A DNA stretch of 64,000 bases from Cryoendolithus antarcticus (Eukaryota; Ascomycota; Dothideomycetes; Cladosporiales; Cladosporiaceae), in NCBI GenBank assembly GCA_002077065.1, contig NAJO01000002.1:310001-374000 (forward strand), given 5' to 3'. The notes under the pieces were generated by a model. It was not told the DNA's origin. It saw nothing but the letters and a program-made list of their open reading frames with translations, and did not search any database. Positions 39,994-49,476 of this stretch are shown in pieces. The translations under genes were made by a program, and so were the position numbers. The stretch's first letter is position 1. Each line of letters starts with the position of its first letter.

Positions 39994-40562
39994 GACCGCA
40001 GAAGGTGTCCAAAAGACCGGAGGTGGTAATATTTACATGGAGCGGTGATGTGGATCTGAACAACAGCCGCCGAGAACCGAACACCGATGGTGTTCTACTG
40101 GACCGACGCAAGGTCATGATGACGGCCGTGGACCGCGCGCCAGTACTTCGACACTGCTAATTGGCAGGTTCGGACGCGTGCTCGAAGCGTCGCGCGAGGT
40201 TGCCATGGCCGTCCATCGAATAAGCTCGGTTAGCTCCACTGTGCCATTGCTTGCCATACTCAGCGTCTGCAGTCAACAGATGTGCGCGGAGGTGCTGGGG
40301 GGCACGAATAGAAAGGTAAAGGGCCAAGTGATACCGGGAGAGTGAGGAGTTGTCAATGGCGTAGGATAATTGTACAGGCCCTTTTGGGATATTATATACA
40401 CTGGCTGCCGACCAGTGAGAGCCGCATCGCCGACTCATCTGTACAATCGCTTGACTGTCGGTGTATCGCGAGCGCCGCCCCTCATTTACCGGGGGCGGTG
40501 GCTATGCAGCGTTGCGACGTTCTCGACGCACTTAGTACATACTTCCGGATACCCTGAGAAGC
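39994..40562. other. Intergenic between convergent genes, nothing recognised
   Basis: Only short chance frames are seen. Confidence 0.45.
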
Positions 40563-41481
40563 TCACTTCTTGCTCTCCTCCTTATCCTTCTTAGAGGCCT
40601 CGTCCTGCTCCTTCACCCTCTGCCTCTCCAGCTCCACGACCTTCTCCGGCGGGCTGTCCTCGATGAGATCACTGCTGTTGTTTAATCCCGACCACTTCGG
40701 CAGACCGTCAGGGATATCCATCACGCGTTGACCGTAGAACATGTGGCATCTGCAATATTAACTATCAGTAGTGTTCTCTTCTCAAATTGGGCTATCATCT
40801 GAACTCACCTGGGCTTGAAATTCTTCTTCTCCTGCTCGTTCTTGAAATGCACCAACGTGGGGAACAGTAAGATCATATTCCTCCCCTCATCCATGATCGG
40901 GCTGTGACAGAACGAGCACCTCACCTTGCATGGCAGCTTGTGCTCGATTGACTTATCCGTCGGATCATACCACTCTAGATCGTGATGGCCTTTCGTGAAG
41001 TTGATGTCGTCTTTGTGGAAGATGGCGGCCCATTGGAATGGAGCAGCTGTGTAATCTCGTCAGCATACTGTCAACTCCTGACAGTCTAAAGGCAGAGCTT
41101 ACCATGCTGCGTCTGGCAAGTCGTGCAATGGCAGAGCTTGCTGTCCAGCGGCGCCTCACGACTTAGCTGGTACGTTACTTTTCCACAGTGGCAGCTGGCT
41201 TCGTAGCGAACTTTGAAGTCTTTGCCAGTGTCGTGGATCTTGTAGGGCGCGTTTTTTTTCCACTGGTGAATGCCGTCTGTGCTCGTTGAGTCGTTGCTCT
41301 GGTTCTTCGACATCGTTGTGGCGAATGTGCGGTGTGTGGGTTGGACGGTAGATTTGTGAGCGTGACTGTGATTATGGGTGATCGAGCTGCAAGAACGGAG
41401 CCCGTTTGTAACCTGAGTCGAGCGAATTGATCGCGTGAACGCTGAGATGGCAGTTCGGTTGGTGATGAGGGAACGAGACAT
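40563..41481 (-). CDS. GFA/CENP-V family zinc protein, probably mitochondrial
   Basis: Exons 41481-41103, 41046-40809 and 40749-40563 give 267 aa; all phases close. The GFA fold is marked by ASCHCGKVTYQL, the zinc pair in LCHCTTCQTQHAAPFQWAAI (joined across intron 1) and a third cysteine group in KVRCSFCHSPIMDEG. The first 60 residues are Arg/Ser/Thr-rich and lack acids (MSRSLITNRTAISAFTRSIR), consistent with a mitochondrial presequence; an internal start at MSKNQ could give a cytosolic form. GFA-fold proteins were named for glutathione-dependent formaldehyde activation, but for most eukaryotic members the reaction is not established. The C-terminal tail is a charged helix ending in Lys-rich sequence. 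Confidence 0.87.
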
Positions 41482-41929
41482 GTACTGAACTGGGACGGGG
41501 TTATGCAGATAAGATGCAGCTGTAGCTTACCGGTGATCGTAACAAGACGCTTCCAGTCCGTCAGCGGCTGCAGGAGATGATATTCCCATCTCTAGTGACG
41601 CACTGTGACCGCTGTATGACGAAAAGGTTTGGAGCATTGGCCTTTCATACTCCACCCCCGCAAAACTCTCGGAATTAGCTCCTTCCTCCACAGATCTGGA
41701 TCGCGTGACAAGGCAGGTACGATCGAGATCTGAGATCTGGTGCGGCTGGTGCGTTTCTCGTCCAGACTATTATTTAACGGAGAGGTTCAAAAATCCATCA
41801 CGTTACACAGGAACTCCCTTGAATCGTCCGCCTGTTTGAAATAGTGATTCGGAGTGCACACATAAGAGCATAGCCATCGCGATAGGCTCGCTCGAGATAG
41901 TAGCTACACTTTTCTTCCCTCCCATGCAG
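41482..41929. other. Intergenic, nothing recognised
   Basis: 448 bp between two minus-strand genes; presumably the promoter of the GFA-family gene. Confidence 0.45.
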
Positions 41930-43543
41930 TTACTCCCACCTCGTCCCTCCAACCGGCTTAGCATAAGGATTCCCCCCATCAACCACCACCCTCCCCGCCT
42001 TGCAGACTCGATAGTCATGCCCTTTGAACGCCCAAACCGCAAACCCCGGCAGCACATTCCCTAACAGCCACCCCACGCCTCCATACCTCGAGATAGGACA
42101 CAAATGGCTATTGACATCCCGCTGCACGAACTCCTCGTCCACCAGACTGTCGATCTGGTCCTGATTGCCGCCGTAGGGGGAGGCCAATCGGAGTTCGTGT
42201 GCTAGCAGGTCGTTGAGCAGGTTGTGCAGGACTATGGGCACGGCGGTGTAGACGTCCATGACGTAATTGCTGCTATAGGCAGCGCAGTCACCGAGGGCGA
42301 ACACGCCGGGGTAGCCGATCTTGTCGAGGCGCATGGTCTTCGAGTTCGTGGCCACATATCCCTTCCCGTCTAGGAGGTGCTTGGGAACGAACTTCGTGTT
42401 CGGGAAGACGCCTGTACACGCTATGTAGGCGTCTACAACCATGGCTGTCTTGTCGTCGAGCTCGACTTTGACTTGGCCCGTGAGGTCGAAGTCTTCTTTC
42501 ACGGCTACGATGCGGGTGTTGAGGCGGACTTCTATACCGAGGGCTTTGAGCGCTTTGATAGCCTTTTGTCCGACTTTGGGCTTGATGCCCGGAAGCAGGG
42601 CGTCCGTTGAAGCGATCAGTAGGATTCGCTTCCAGTCTTCTTTCTTTACACTTCGACGCGCTACACCGCGGCCGCGATAATTCAGGTACGTCGCGAGCTG
42701 ACCAGCAACCTCAACGCCTGAGCAGCCTCCGCCGCCGACGATGATTGTCTTCGCGCCTGCTAGTCTATGATGCGCTGCGCTCAAGGCACCGAGCGTGTTG
42801 AGGTGCGTGCCGTGCAAGCTCAGCAGATCGCTGTGTGCCGATGTGCCTGTGGCGAGTATCAGAGCATGGTACTCCAGGCTTTGAATACCTACATCCGAGT
42901 CGCAAGTATTCCTTGGCCGCACGGTCTTGAACCTCGCTCGTGCGGCGCGATCGTGAAGGTCGATGGTAAGCAATTTCTCGGGTACTTCCCACGCTATGAC
43001 AGTGCCTTGTATGAATGTCACTGGCAGGCCGCGATAGCGGTGAAACCCAGGTTCGAGCGGAATGAATACCTCTTCCACGCTCACTAGACCCGGTGCTACC
43101 AATGCTCTCGGTGCGCCGATGTTCCAGTAGATGTGCGTTGATGGGCTGATTATGATGAGTCTGTAGTTTGGGGCTGTGGAAGTTGTGCGCAGTTGCGGCC
43201 AGATATCATCAAGGAGGGCGTGGGCGCATGATAGACCACCGAAAGAGGCTCCAAGAATTACAATGTTGAGCGATTCTGCAGCCGTGCCTGTGGGTGCTTT
43301 GCTGTGAAGGGACGGTGGACGATGACCGGGTGTCGGAGGAGGGGCGAAGTTGGATGCTGTTCGCCTGTGATTCGGGGAGTCGTGCGCGTTTGCCTGTAAT
43401 AGAAGCGGATCGGCATCGTGAGTGGCCATTCTGGGCGGGGAGTGACAGGCGCAGCGGCGGCGACTATCAGGCGAGCGCGACAGTATGGGACTGAGGGACT
43501 GCTGTCGCATTGGCGATGGTAGTGGGAAGCTGCTTGAGCCCAT
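41930..43543 (-). CDS. FSP1/AMID-like FAD-dependent NAD(P)H oxidoreductase
   Basis: A single exon of 537 aa. The FAD motif is NIVILGASFGGLSCAHALL near residue 92; a second Rossmann motif TIIVGGGGCSGVEVAGQLA binds the pyridine nucleotide; ALILATGTSAHSD and GVFALGDCAAY are the usual bridging motifs. This is the AIF/AMID/FSP1 group, which in animals reduces quinones at membranes and protects lipids; fungal members are NADH oxidoreductases of uncertain partner. The first 80 residues are disordered and Pro/Ser-rich, and an internal start (MATHDADPLL, residue 39) is an alternative. The last 60 residues contain a hydrophobic patch (YGGVGWLLGNVLPGFAVWAF) that could anchor the protein. Confidence 0.88.
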   Translation of the reverse strand: MGSSSFPLPSPMRQQSLSPILSRSPDSRRRCACHSPPRMATHDADPLLLQANAHDSPNHRRTASNFAPPPTPGHRPPSLHSKAPTGTAAESLNIVILGASFGGLSCAHALLDDIWPQLRTTSTAPNYRLIIISPSTHIYWNIGAPRALVAPGLVSVEEVFIPLEPGFHRYRGLPVTFIQGTVIAWEVPEKLLTIDLHDRAARARFKTVRPRNTCDSDVGIQSLEYHALILATGTSAHSDLLSLHGTHLNTLGALSAAHHRLAGAKTIIVGGGGCSGVEVAGQLATYLNYRGRGVARRSVKKEDWKRILLIASTDALLPGIKPKVGQKAIKALKALGIEVRLNTRIVAVKEDFDLTGQVKVELDDKTAMVVDAYIACTGVFPNTKFVPKHLLDGKGYVATNSKTMRLDKIGYPGVFALGDCAAYSSNYVMDVYTAVPIVLHNLLNDLLAHELRLASPYGGNQDQIDSLVDEEFVQRDVNSHLCPISRYGGVGWLLGNVLPGFAVWAFKGHDYRVCKAGRVVVDGGNPYAKPVGGTRWE

Positions 43544-43933
43544 TCAGGTCACATTGTTGATGGAAGAATGAACAAAGGAATCCTTACAGCATGCATGACG
43601 TGCATGTGGAATGTTGACCTTGCCAATCGTGTTGCAACGGCCAACCGAGTTCATCTACGACACTCCTGTGCGCTTCGTTGCATCATGCCACAGTGTAATA
43701 TGGCAGATACTAATGCACTTCGTAAAGCACGCATGTGTGCTGTGCTCCTCTCAAGCATGTCGCGCACCGTTGGCGCCAGTAAATTGCAATGCCCGATACG
43801 CCACGCTACGTCCCCGAAGCAATACCCGTCGAACGCCTTGCTGCCCATGTAGTGTAAGTTGTATGCCGCTTTCGTCGAGCGCTAGCAATATATTGATCAT
43901 CTACCATGAGGGCATGGCGCACTGCGAAATCAG
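43544..43933. other. Intergenic, nothing recognised
   Basis: 390 bp between two minus-strand genes. Confidence 0.45.
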
Positions 43934-44380
43934 TCAGCTTCGATTACGCAGGAGCATCCACCAGTCAGGGACATCGACGCTTACGATATCAGCATCCTTC
44001 TTCCTCTCCGCGATATACGCCTCCATCTCCGCAAAACTCTTCTCCTTCGCCGGCGTCGACATCCCACTCATGGGCGGCGTCAGCGTTCCCGTACTGCTCG
44101 CGCTCTTTGCTTTCGCGAAGCCCTGGAACATGGTCCCCAAGAACCCAGTCGTTGCTGCTCGTCCCATCGCTGGTCGCGTGAGTAGTGCCTGGGTGACGCT
44201 CTGTGGTGTCGGCACTTGCGATTGTGTTTGTCTCGATGTGGGTGTGGGACGCGATGCGGTTGAGCAGGAAGCGGCGCGCGCTTGCGCTGCTTCGGCTTGC
44301 AGGCGTGCGAGGCGCTTGGCTTCGAACTTGGCCTCTTGCTCTTCGCAGTATTGCGAGGGGAGGGTATCGGCGGGGAACAT
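43934..44380 (-). CDS. Small hypothetical protein
   Basis: From the ATG at 44380 (MFPADTLPSQYCEEQ) the frame gives 148 aa; an upstream in-frame ATG at 44620 would add 80 residues of unlikely composition. The protein starts with a charged helix (EAKFEAKRLARLQAEAAQAR), has a Ser/Thr/Pro-rich middle and ends with EKSFAEMEAYIAERKKDADI and PDWWMLLRNRS. The C-terminal Trp pair and charged helix look like selected protein sequence, but I recognise no family. Confidence 0.5.
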   Translation of the reverse strand: MFPADTLPSQYCEEQEAKFEAKRLARLQAEAAQARAASCSTASRPTPTSRQTQSQVPTPQSVTQALLTRPAMGRAATTGFLGTMFQGFAKAKSASSTGTLTPPMSGMSTPAKEKSFAEMEAYIAERKKDADIVSVDVPDWWMLLRNRS

Positions 44381-45219
44381 TGCGAGCGGCGGAATGTGGG
44401 GCGGTGTGTGGTGCGGGATGAGTATCGGCGCGAGGTTATCGAAGGCGCACACGATAGCCTGATTTTGTGCGACGCTGCGGAAGGCGCAAGTGAAGTCTCG
44501 TGAGCAGTGGTAATCTAGATCCTGTCGTCGAGCGTTGAGGTGTGTGGATGTCTCGTGTGTCTCGTGTATCTCGTAAAATTCGTGTGAGTGTCGAAGCGAT
44601 GGTCTCGTGCGTCCAAGCAAGCCGCAAACAATCCGCGACGTCAGCGAGAAAGGACGACCGGAGTCCGAAGTCTATCGCAGGAAGCACGCGGCGAACGCAA
44701 GATGCGAAGTTGATTCCGTCAGCTGCATCCGTCGCACCGCGACAGGTTTGCACCGGGCTGTACACGGAAATAAGGTGGGGGAAGAGACCCTTGTCGGCCC
44801 AGTGGAGAAGGCGCGAGTCGCGTGATCTGCCGCGCTAGAACACTTCTAGAAGGTCTGCTCAGGCCTGATGATTACGTGATTAGATACCTGGTATGCCCTT
44901 TTCTGAGCTCTAGGAATGTTCAATGCGTGCAAATGGCTACCACGACACCAGACTGGGATGGTGCAGGCGCTGAGCACAACGCGAGTACACACGAGACCCT
45001 GGCGAAGCAGCTGTGTCTCTAGAAGTAATGGACTGAAGTTGTTGATCTAAACTAGGAGCTCTGCCTGTGATGCGTTTTGCAGACAGCGAGGAGGCTCGGG
45101 ACGATGGACACTTCACAGTGTTCTGCTGTCCACAGGTGCAACTGTTGTCTCAGCGAGTAAGCACAGGAGTGAGTAGTAGAGTGTCCGTTGTTCGCTCCTT
45201 CCAAAGCAGAACTTACTGA
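44381..45219. other. Intergenic, nothing recognised
   Basis: This includes a short tandem repeat at 44550-44574. No supported gene. Confidence 0.45.
44550..44574. repeat. Nine-bp tandem repeat, about 2.7 copies
   Basis: GTCTCGTGT occurs twice in perfect tandem and is followed by a partial third copy (ATCTCGT). Confidence 0.8.
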
Positions 45220-45750
45220 ACTTCGCCGCTCCCCGACCTCGCTCGTGCCAAAAGGTCCGAGTCTCTGCCAGTGTATCTGCAAAATACCTTCGCCATCACT
45301 CTTGATCTCGAAAGACACCGGGCTGCTCGGATGTGGCAGATGGGCATTATCGGATCACGCACTTCTGCAACCAAGAATCTGAAGCTCGTGATCGATACTC
45401 CGGACCGACTCTGCGGCCCAAGCTCGTCGGAGACCGCATTCATCACCGCCCACATGGGGATGGCGGTGTTCAACTTGATCAAGGTCTTGGTAGGGAGTGG
45501 TATTCCCTTGATCAGCATCAGTGTGAGGCGTAGCAACGTCGATGCGAGTTCGCAAGGTGCTATTGCGAACAACTTTGTTCTCAGAAGTATCCTGTACTCC
45601 ATCCACCATTATCACGAGCACTGGGGCACATTCGGGGAAGCACTTCCAAGTCTTGTCCCTAGAATCGATCTACCAACGGACAATCATCTGCTATCATGGT
45701 ACGTGTGGCATGCCTCCAGGTGCCCAGGTTCTCAAGGCTGTATTTTCTGA
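45220..45750 (+). pseudogene. 5'-truncated fragment of a PPELR-motif (2EXR/F-box-like) gene
   Basis: From just after a TGA at 45217 the frame reads LPVYLQNTFAITLDLERHR, then RMWQMGIIG, and stays open to 45750. This aligns without gaps to EALPIY..NTF in the genes at 46377 and 47334. The N-terminal PPELRN.IY block found in those copies is missing, and no candidate exon for it is seen upstream, so I read this as a fragment; an undetected 5' exon is the alternative. It is valuable because it preserves Trp (TGG, 45334) and Gln (CAG, 45337) at the positions where the other two copies have stop codons. Confidence 0.55.
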
Positions 45751-46376
45751 CGCACATCTATAGGGGCGTGTGAGATCAGTCAAGATTCCCAGACTTGTAC
45801 AAGGCCGGGCGATGGTACACCCAAGTCGCGAAATGGAGAGCAGAGCCGCCCGTCTCTCACGGATATACACGCAAACATGTCAACCAGGGAGCCTCGAGGA
45901 AAGCTGAGCTGTACGACGGGGTGCTTGATTGAGTTGGATATTGCAAGGTATGCATCTTGTCTCAAAGATCATTGTGCCAATGCAAGAACAGCGGGGGAGG
46001 CTTTAAGCAGCTACTTTTGTCGAGCGCCGATTGTGAAGTTGACCATACGGTAGAGCCGAGACTGAACCGTCTCTGAAGGGACATGAGAAGGCGTGACGGA
46101 TGCCGGAAGTGTAAGAGCAACCTAGGGGGGTGGAGTGCGCTCGATGCACCATTAGGAGGCTTTTTGTAAGTCAAATATCGCTGCGTCAGCATTTCTCAAT
46201 TCCAGCTTGATCTTCGGAGCCATTATCTCCGCATCCACGTCAACAATTTTGTGCTGCGCTACTGTAATCCGGATTATCATCGTCACGAGGATTCAACCAC
46301 ACAGATTCACCTGCAACTGTATCGGCTTCGGGAGAATTCGCACGACTTCATCCATTTCTACCGTCAACGAAGCACG
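45751..46376. other. Intergenic, nothing recognised
   Basis: This lies between two members of the PPELR cluster. No gene is supported. Confidence 0.45.
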
Positions 46377-46985
46377 ATGTCGAATTCACTCGTCGCCGCG
46401 ACGCTGTCCTCGGCGCCTCAACACGGATCCATATTCTTCTCGATCCCGCCGGAGCTGCGAAATATTATATACGGCATGGTCGTACTCCACGGCGAGGAGA
46501 TCACCATCTCTGCCGAAGGGAAGCCATCGCAGCCTGTACCAGGCCTTGTACAAGCTTGCAGAGTCTGCAGACTCGAAGCTCTGCCAATATATTACAGCAA
46601 CACCTTTAGCGCTGTCCTTCTCGAGGATCGATCCGACGGTCCAACACTCTAGCAAACTCGCATCGGTCCAGCCCATTGCGCCCTGCTCAAGAGACTCACT
46701 TTCAGGGTCACGATAGATGATCCCAAGTGTGTCTGGGATGACACTATACTAGCTGTATTGCATTCAACAACCGCGGCTGGAACGAGAGCCTCCTGCATCA
46801 CGGTTGTTAACGAAGCGGGAGGATCGGTATTTGACACGCACTTTGCCACGTGTGTGCTGGGACTCTTGAAAATCGCTCTGATGGATTGGGGAGTCCATGC
46901 GAGAGAGCTTGCACTGAGAGGCGTGGGAATCAAGCGCCTGATGGACGATTACACTAGCCAGCGGACATCAGGCGCAATAGAATGA
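46377..46985 (+). pseudogene. PPELR-motif gene interrupted by one in-frame TAG
   Basis: From ATG 46377 the protein starts MSNSLVAATLSS and has the block FFSIPPELRNIIYGMVV, then LEALPIYYSNTFSAVLLED. A TAG at 46650-46652 ends it at 91 aa, yet the same frame stays open to TGA 46983-46985 and continues with protein-like sequence (LLKRLTFRVTIDDPKCVWDD, FATCVLGLLKIALMDWGVHA). In the ungapped alignment with the copies at 45220 and 47334 the stop sits where both others have Trp. The PPELRxxIY motif marks a large fungal family (2EXR/F-box-like) with no firm function. I call it a pseudogene, but readthrough is an alternative. Confidence 0.65.
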
Positions 46986-47333
46986 ATGCATTGTTCCACT
47001 AGTGCGGCTATCGAACAGGTCGTCGCATCACCTCTCAGCGGGAGGCTTAGGTGAGAGTATATCGGCACCCTCGAGATATGAATGCTTCCGGAGAGTGCAT
47101 GCACGTTGCTTGAAGTGGCATGAGTAGCATCAATCGTTCTGTGGCAGGAGCAAACGTCTTACCTCTGCTTGGTCGTCACTTCCCCAGCGCATCACTTCCA
47201 CTGTCACTTCACTCATTCTGTGTACGACCTATCATGAACGCCACCACAAGCGAGTGCTCTGTCCAACAGAATCTGAGCACCAGATCACTTCATATCAGAC
47301 TGAGTTCTACAAGGCTCGACTTTGGCGTGTACA
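46986..47333. other. Intergenic, nothing recognised
   Basis: 348 bp between two members of the PPELR cluster. Confidence 0.45.
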
Positions 47334-48075
47334 ATGGCAAACCAGCTCAGCTTCCCATCGATGCCGCCGACGCCTGCCCAATCCTCGCCATTCCTCACAA
47401 TCCCACCAGAGCTGCGCAACGCTATCTACGACTTGGTCGTGCCGCAGGTCGAGGAAATCGCTGTATCTTCGAAAGGAAACCCATCGCAGCCTCCGCCCGC
47501 CATCGCTCGAGTCAATCACCAGTGCCGCGCCGAGGCTCTGCCCATCTACTGCGGCAATACCTTTCGTTTGCAATTCACTACCGAGGAGCCCGATGGATCA
47601 GTCCTTTGGTAGACCAGCATCGGCGCTGAGCAATGCAAGTGGTTCAAACACATCATCATCAGTGTAGAGGGCATGCCCGAGAAGGCAGGCGCCGAAAGCC
47701 CCCAATCAGTGAAGAGGGAACTGTACGAGGACGTGGTGGACCAGCTCTCGAAAGCGGTGAAGCGAATGATCACATTTGGCACGCCACCTACCTGCATTGA
47801 GGTTGTCGGGACTCCAACATGCGATCCGCACGCAGCAGTTGTGGTTGTCGTGGCCTTGGTGAAGCTTGCAAGCCGTGTGAAGTACGGATCAGTAAGGCGT
47901 GGTTCGCCCGACATGTCAGGCATCTGCGTGCAAGAGGGCACGGCGTTCACTATGGAATGTACGGTAAGCTGATATCGGACTGCGCGAGCAAGGACCGGAA
48001 ATTGAGGACAAGAGCTTGCACTGACTTGCATCGCAGGCTTTCATCCGAGAAAAACGACGCGTGCGGAGCTCCTGA
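47334..48075 (+). pseudogene. PPELR-motif gene interrupted by one in-frame TAG (second copy)
   Basis: From ATG 47334 (MANQLSFPSM) the frame has FLTIPPELRNAIYDLVVPQ and AEALPIYCGNTFRLQF, then a TAG at 47610-47612. It stays open afterwards (SIGAEQCKWFKHIIISVEGM, then YEDVVDQLSKAVKRM) up to a well-formed intron, 47964-48036 (GTAAGC, CTGAC, GCAG), whose splicing gives ECTAFIREKRRVRSS and a stop at 48073-48075. The stop occupies the codon directly after the position mutated in the copy at 46377; sister copies have CAA and CAG there. An intact downstream intron and about 120 open codons suggest a recent lesion or readthrough. Confidence 0.65.
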
Positions 48076-48371
48076 CAGCTGTGTAGATGACACTGCCTCG
48101 TTCCGACCCAAGTATATGCATCCGAGTCGAACGGAAATGCAAGGCCCAAGTTCGCGGCAACTGTACAATGGTCAAGATGTGATGCATTGCGCCTCTAGAC
48201 GCTGCGGCGTAGGACGTATCGCGGCCCGCAGACAGCCACCCTAGACGGGCTAGAAGTTTTAGCGAGTTGCGCTGCAGGCTGCTCGTGCTAGGCAGACATG
48301 CAGTGATGATTCCCGTCCAGGTCGAATCAGGAATCGATACCAGAGATGGCTGAACATCCCAAGCTTCCGTC

Positions 48372-48798
48372 TCACCCCAACCTCACAGCCTCCCCCTCAT
48401 CCTCCCACACGCTTGCCATCTCCTTCCCCTTCACCCTCTCATCCCGCAACATCCTAGCATCCCTCCTCACATCCTCTCCCTCAACCTCCAACCGCGCCTT
48501 CGGCTCCACAGCCTCGAGCACAAAATGGTTATCGCAGTGCGGACAATACTCATCAGCATCCTCCATCTCGGCGACTTGCTTTCGAAAACACTTTTTGCAC
48601 TTTTTGCAGGCGAAGACCATTTCTGTGGTGGGTTGGAGGGGGTGTGAGGGCTGGTTTTCGGCGTGGCAGAGGGCGCAGTCGAACCATTGGCGGCAACAGG
48701 GGGAGCGGATCGAGACTTGGGCGTTGAGGATGTGTTTGCTGTGGGAGGTGTTAGGGCAACTGTGTGGGTGGTGGGGTAGTGGGGAGGGCGTACCACAT
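48372..48798 (-). CDS. CHY-type zinc-finger protein
   Basis: A five-base first exon (ATGTG, 48798-48794) splices over a 55-nt intron to exon 48738-48372, giving 123 aa. The result starts MCKHILNAQVSIRSPCC and continues RQWFDCALCHAE, FACKKCKKCFRKQ and YCPHCDNHF, the ordered Cys/His ligands of the C-terminal part of a CHY zinc finger. I chose this start because the CxH pair is completed only across the intron. A frame further upstream (CHKNETIKPICSKLGIQ, around 48850-48900) also looks protein-like but cannot be joined in phase, so a longer gene is possible. CHY fingers mediate protein contacts; yeast Hot13, a mitochondrial example, is related in type. Confidence 0.75.
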
Positions 48799-49476
48799 GG
48801 TGTGTGTTTTGCGCCGCAAGGCGTCGACGACCTGGGGATTGTAGATACGCTGCTTTGAATGCCAAGCTTACTGCAGATGGGCTTGATCGTCTCGTTCTTG
48901 TGACACCTGATTCCACAGGACAGGCGCTGTGTCCGAATCGTGAGATAGTTGGTCGGTGGGGTGTTTATCGAAGTCGCGTCAAGCCCGCGAAAGTGATCGA
49001 CAATCGGATATGCAGGGCTCGTGTTTCAGAATAAGGATAGAGTTGCGGGCAGGTGCAGCCGCTGTTTCCGTGTCACGCAAGCGCGTGGCCAAATCTGGGG
49101 TATTGGATGAAGTTATCGTGGCTGTGTTGACTGCACCTGTATTGTCGTGTTCACGAATTTCGTACCCGTGCCGTGTCACAGGACGGTACACGATCTTATC
49201 AAAAGACTCTAGAAGGTGCAAGAACTCGGGACCACCATCGAAGTAACAAGAGAGACAGTGCTCGCGGCTTCTCCACACTGCCCATTAATTTTGCGAACTC
49301 GCAAGGGATATTGCGCTGGACGCATCATTCCTCAGATCTGAGCAAAGGGTCCGCTAGCGAAGAACATAGTCGACGCATTGGTCATGGGAGGTGTAGGGTG
49401 TGTGCCTTGGCGCAAATACAACTGGACAAGAGCCACTGCATGACACTGAGGTCGGACATCCATTCGCGGCACTACG
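48799..49476. other. Divergent intergenic region, possible remnant of a longer CHY gene
   Basis: See the CHY-type entry for the protein-like stretch near 48850-48900 on the minus strand. Otherwise nothing is recognised. Confidence 0.4.

Noticed and set aside
46638..46652. Micro-introns of 12-14 bases ending in the TAGs of the two PPELR copies
   Set aside because: No spliceosomal intron is this short, and the ungapped alignment of all three copies needs these bases as coding sequence.
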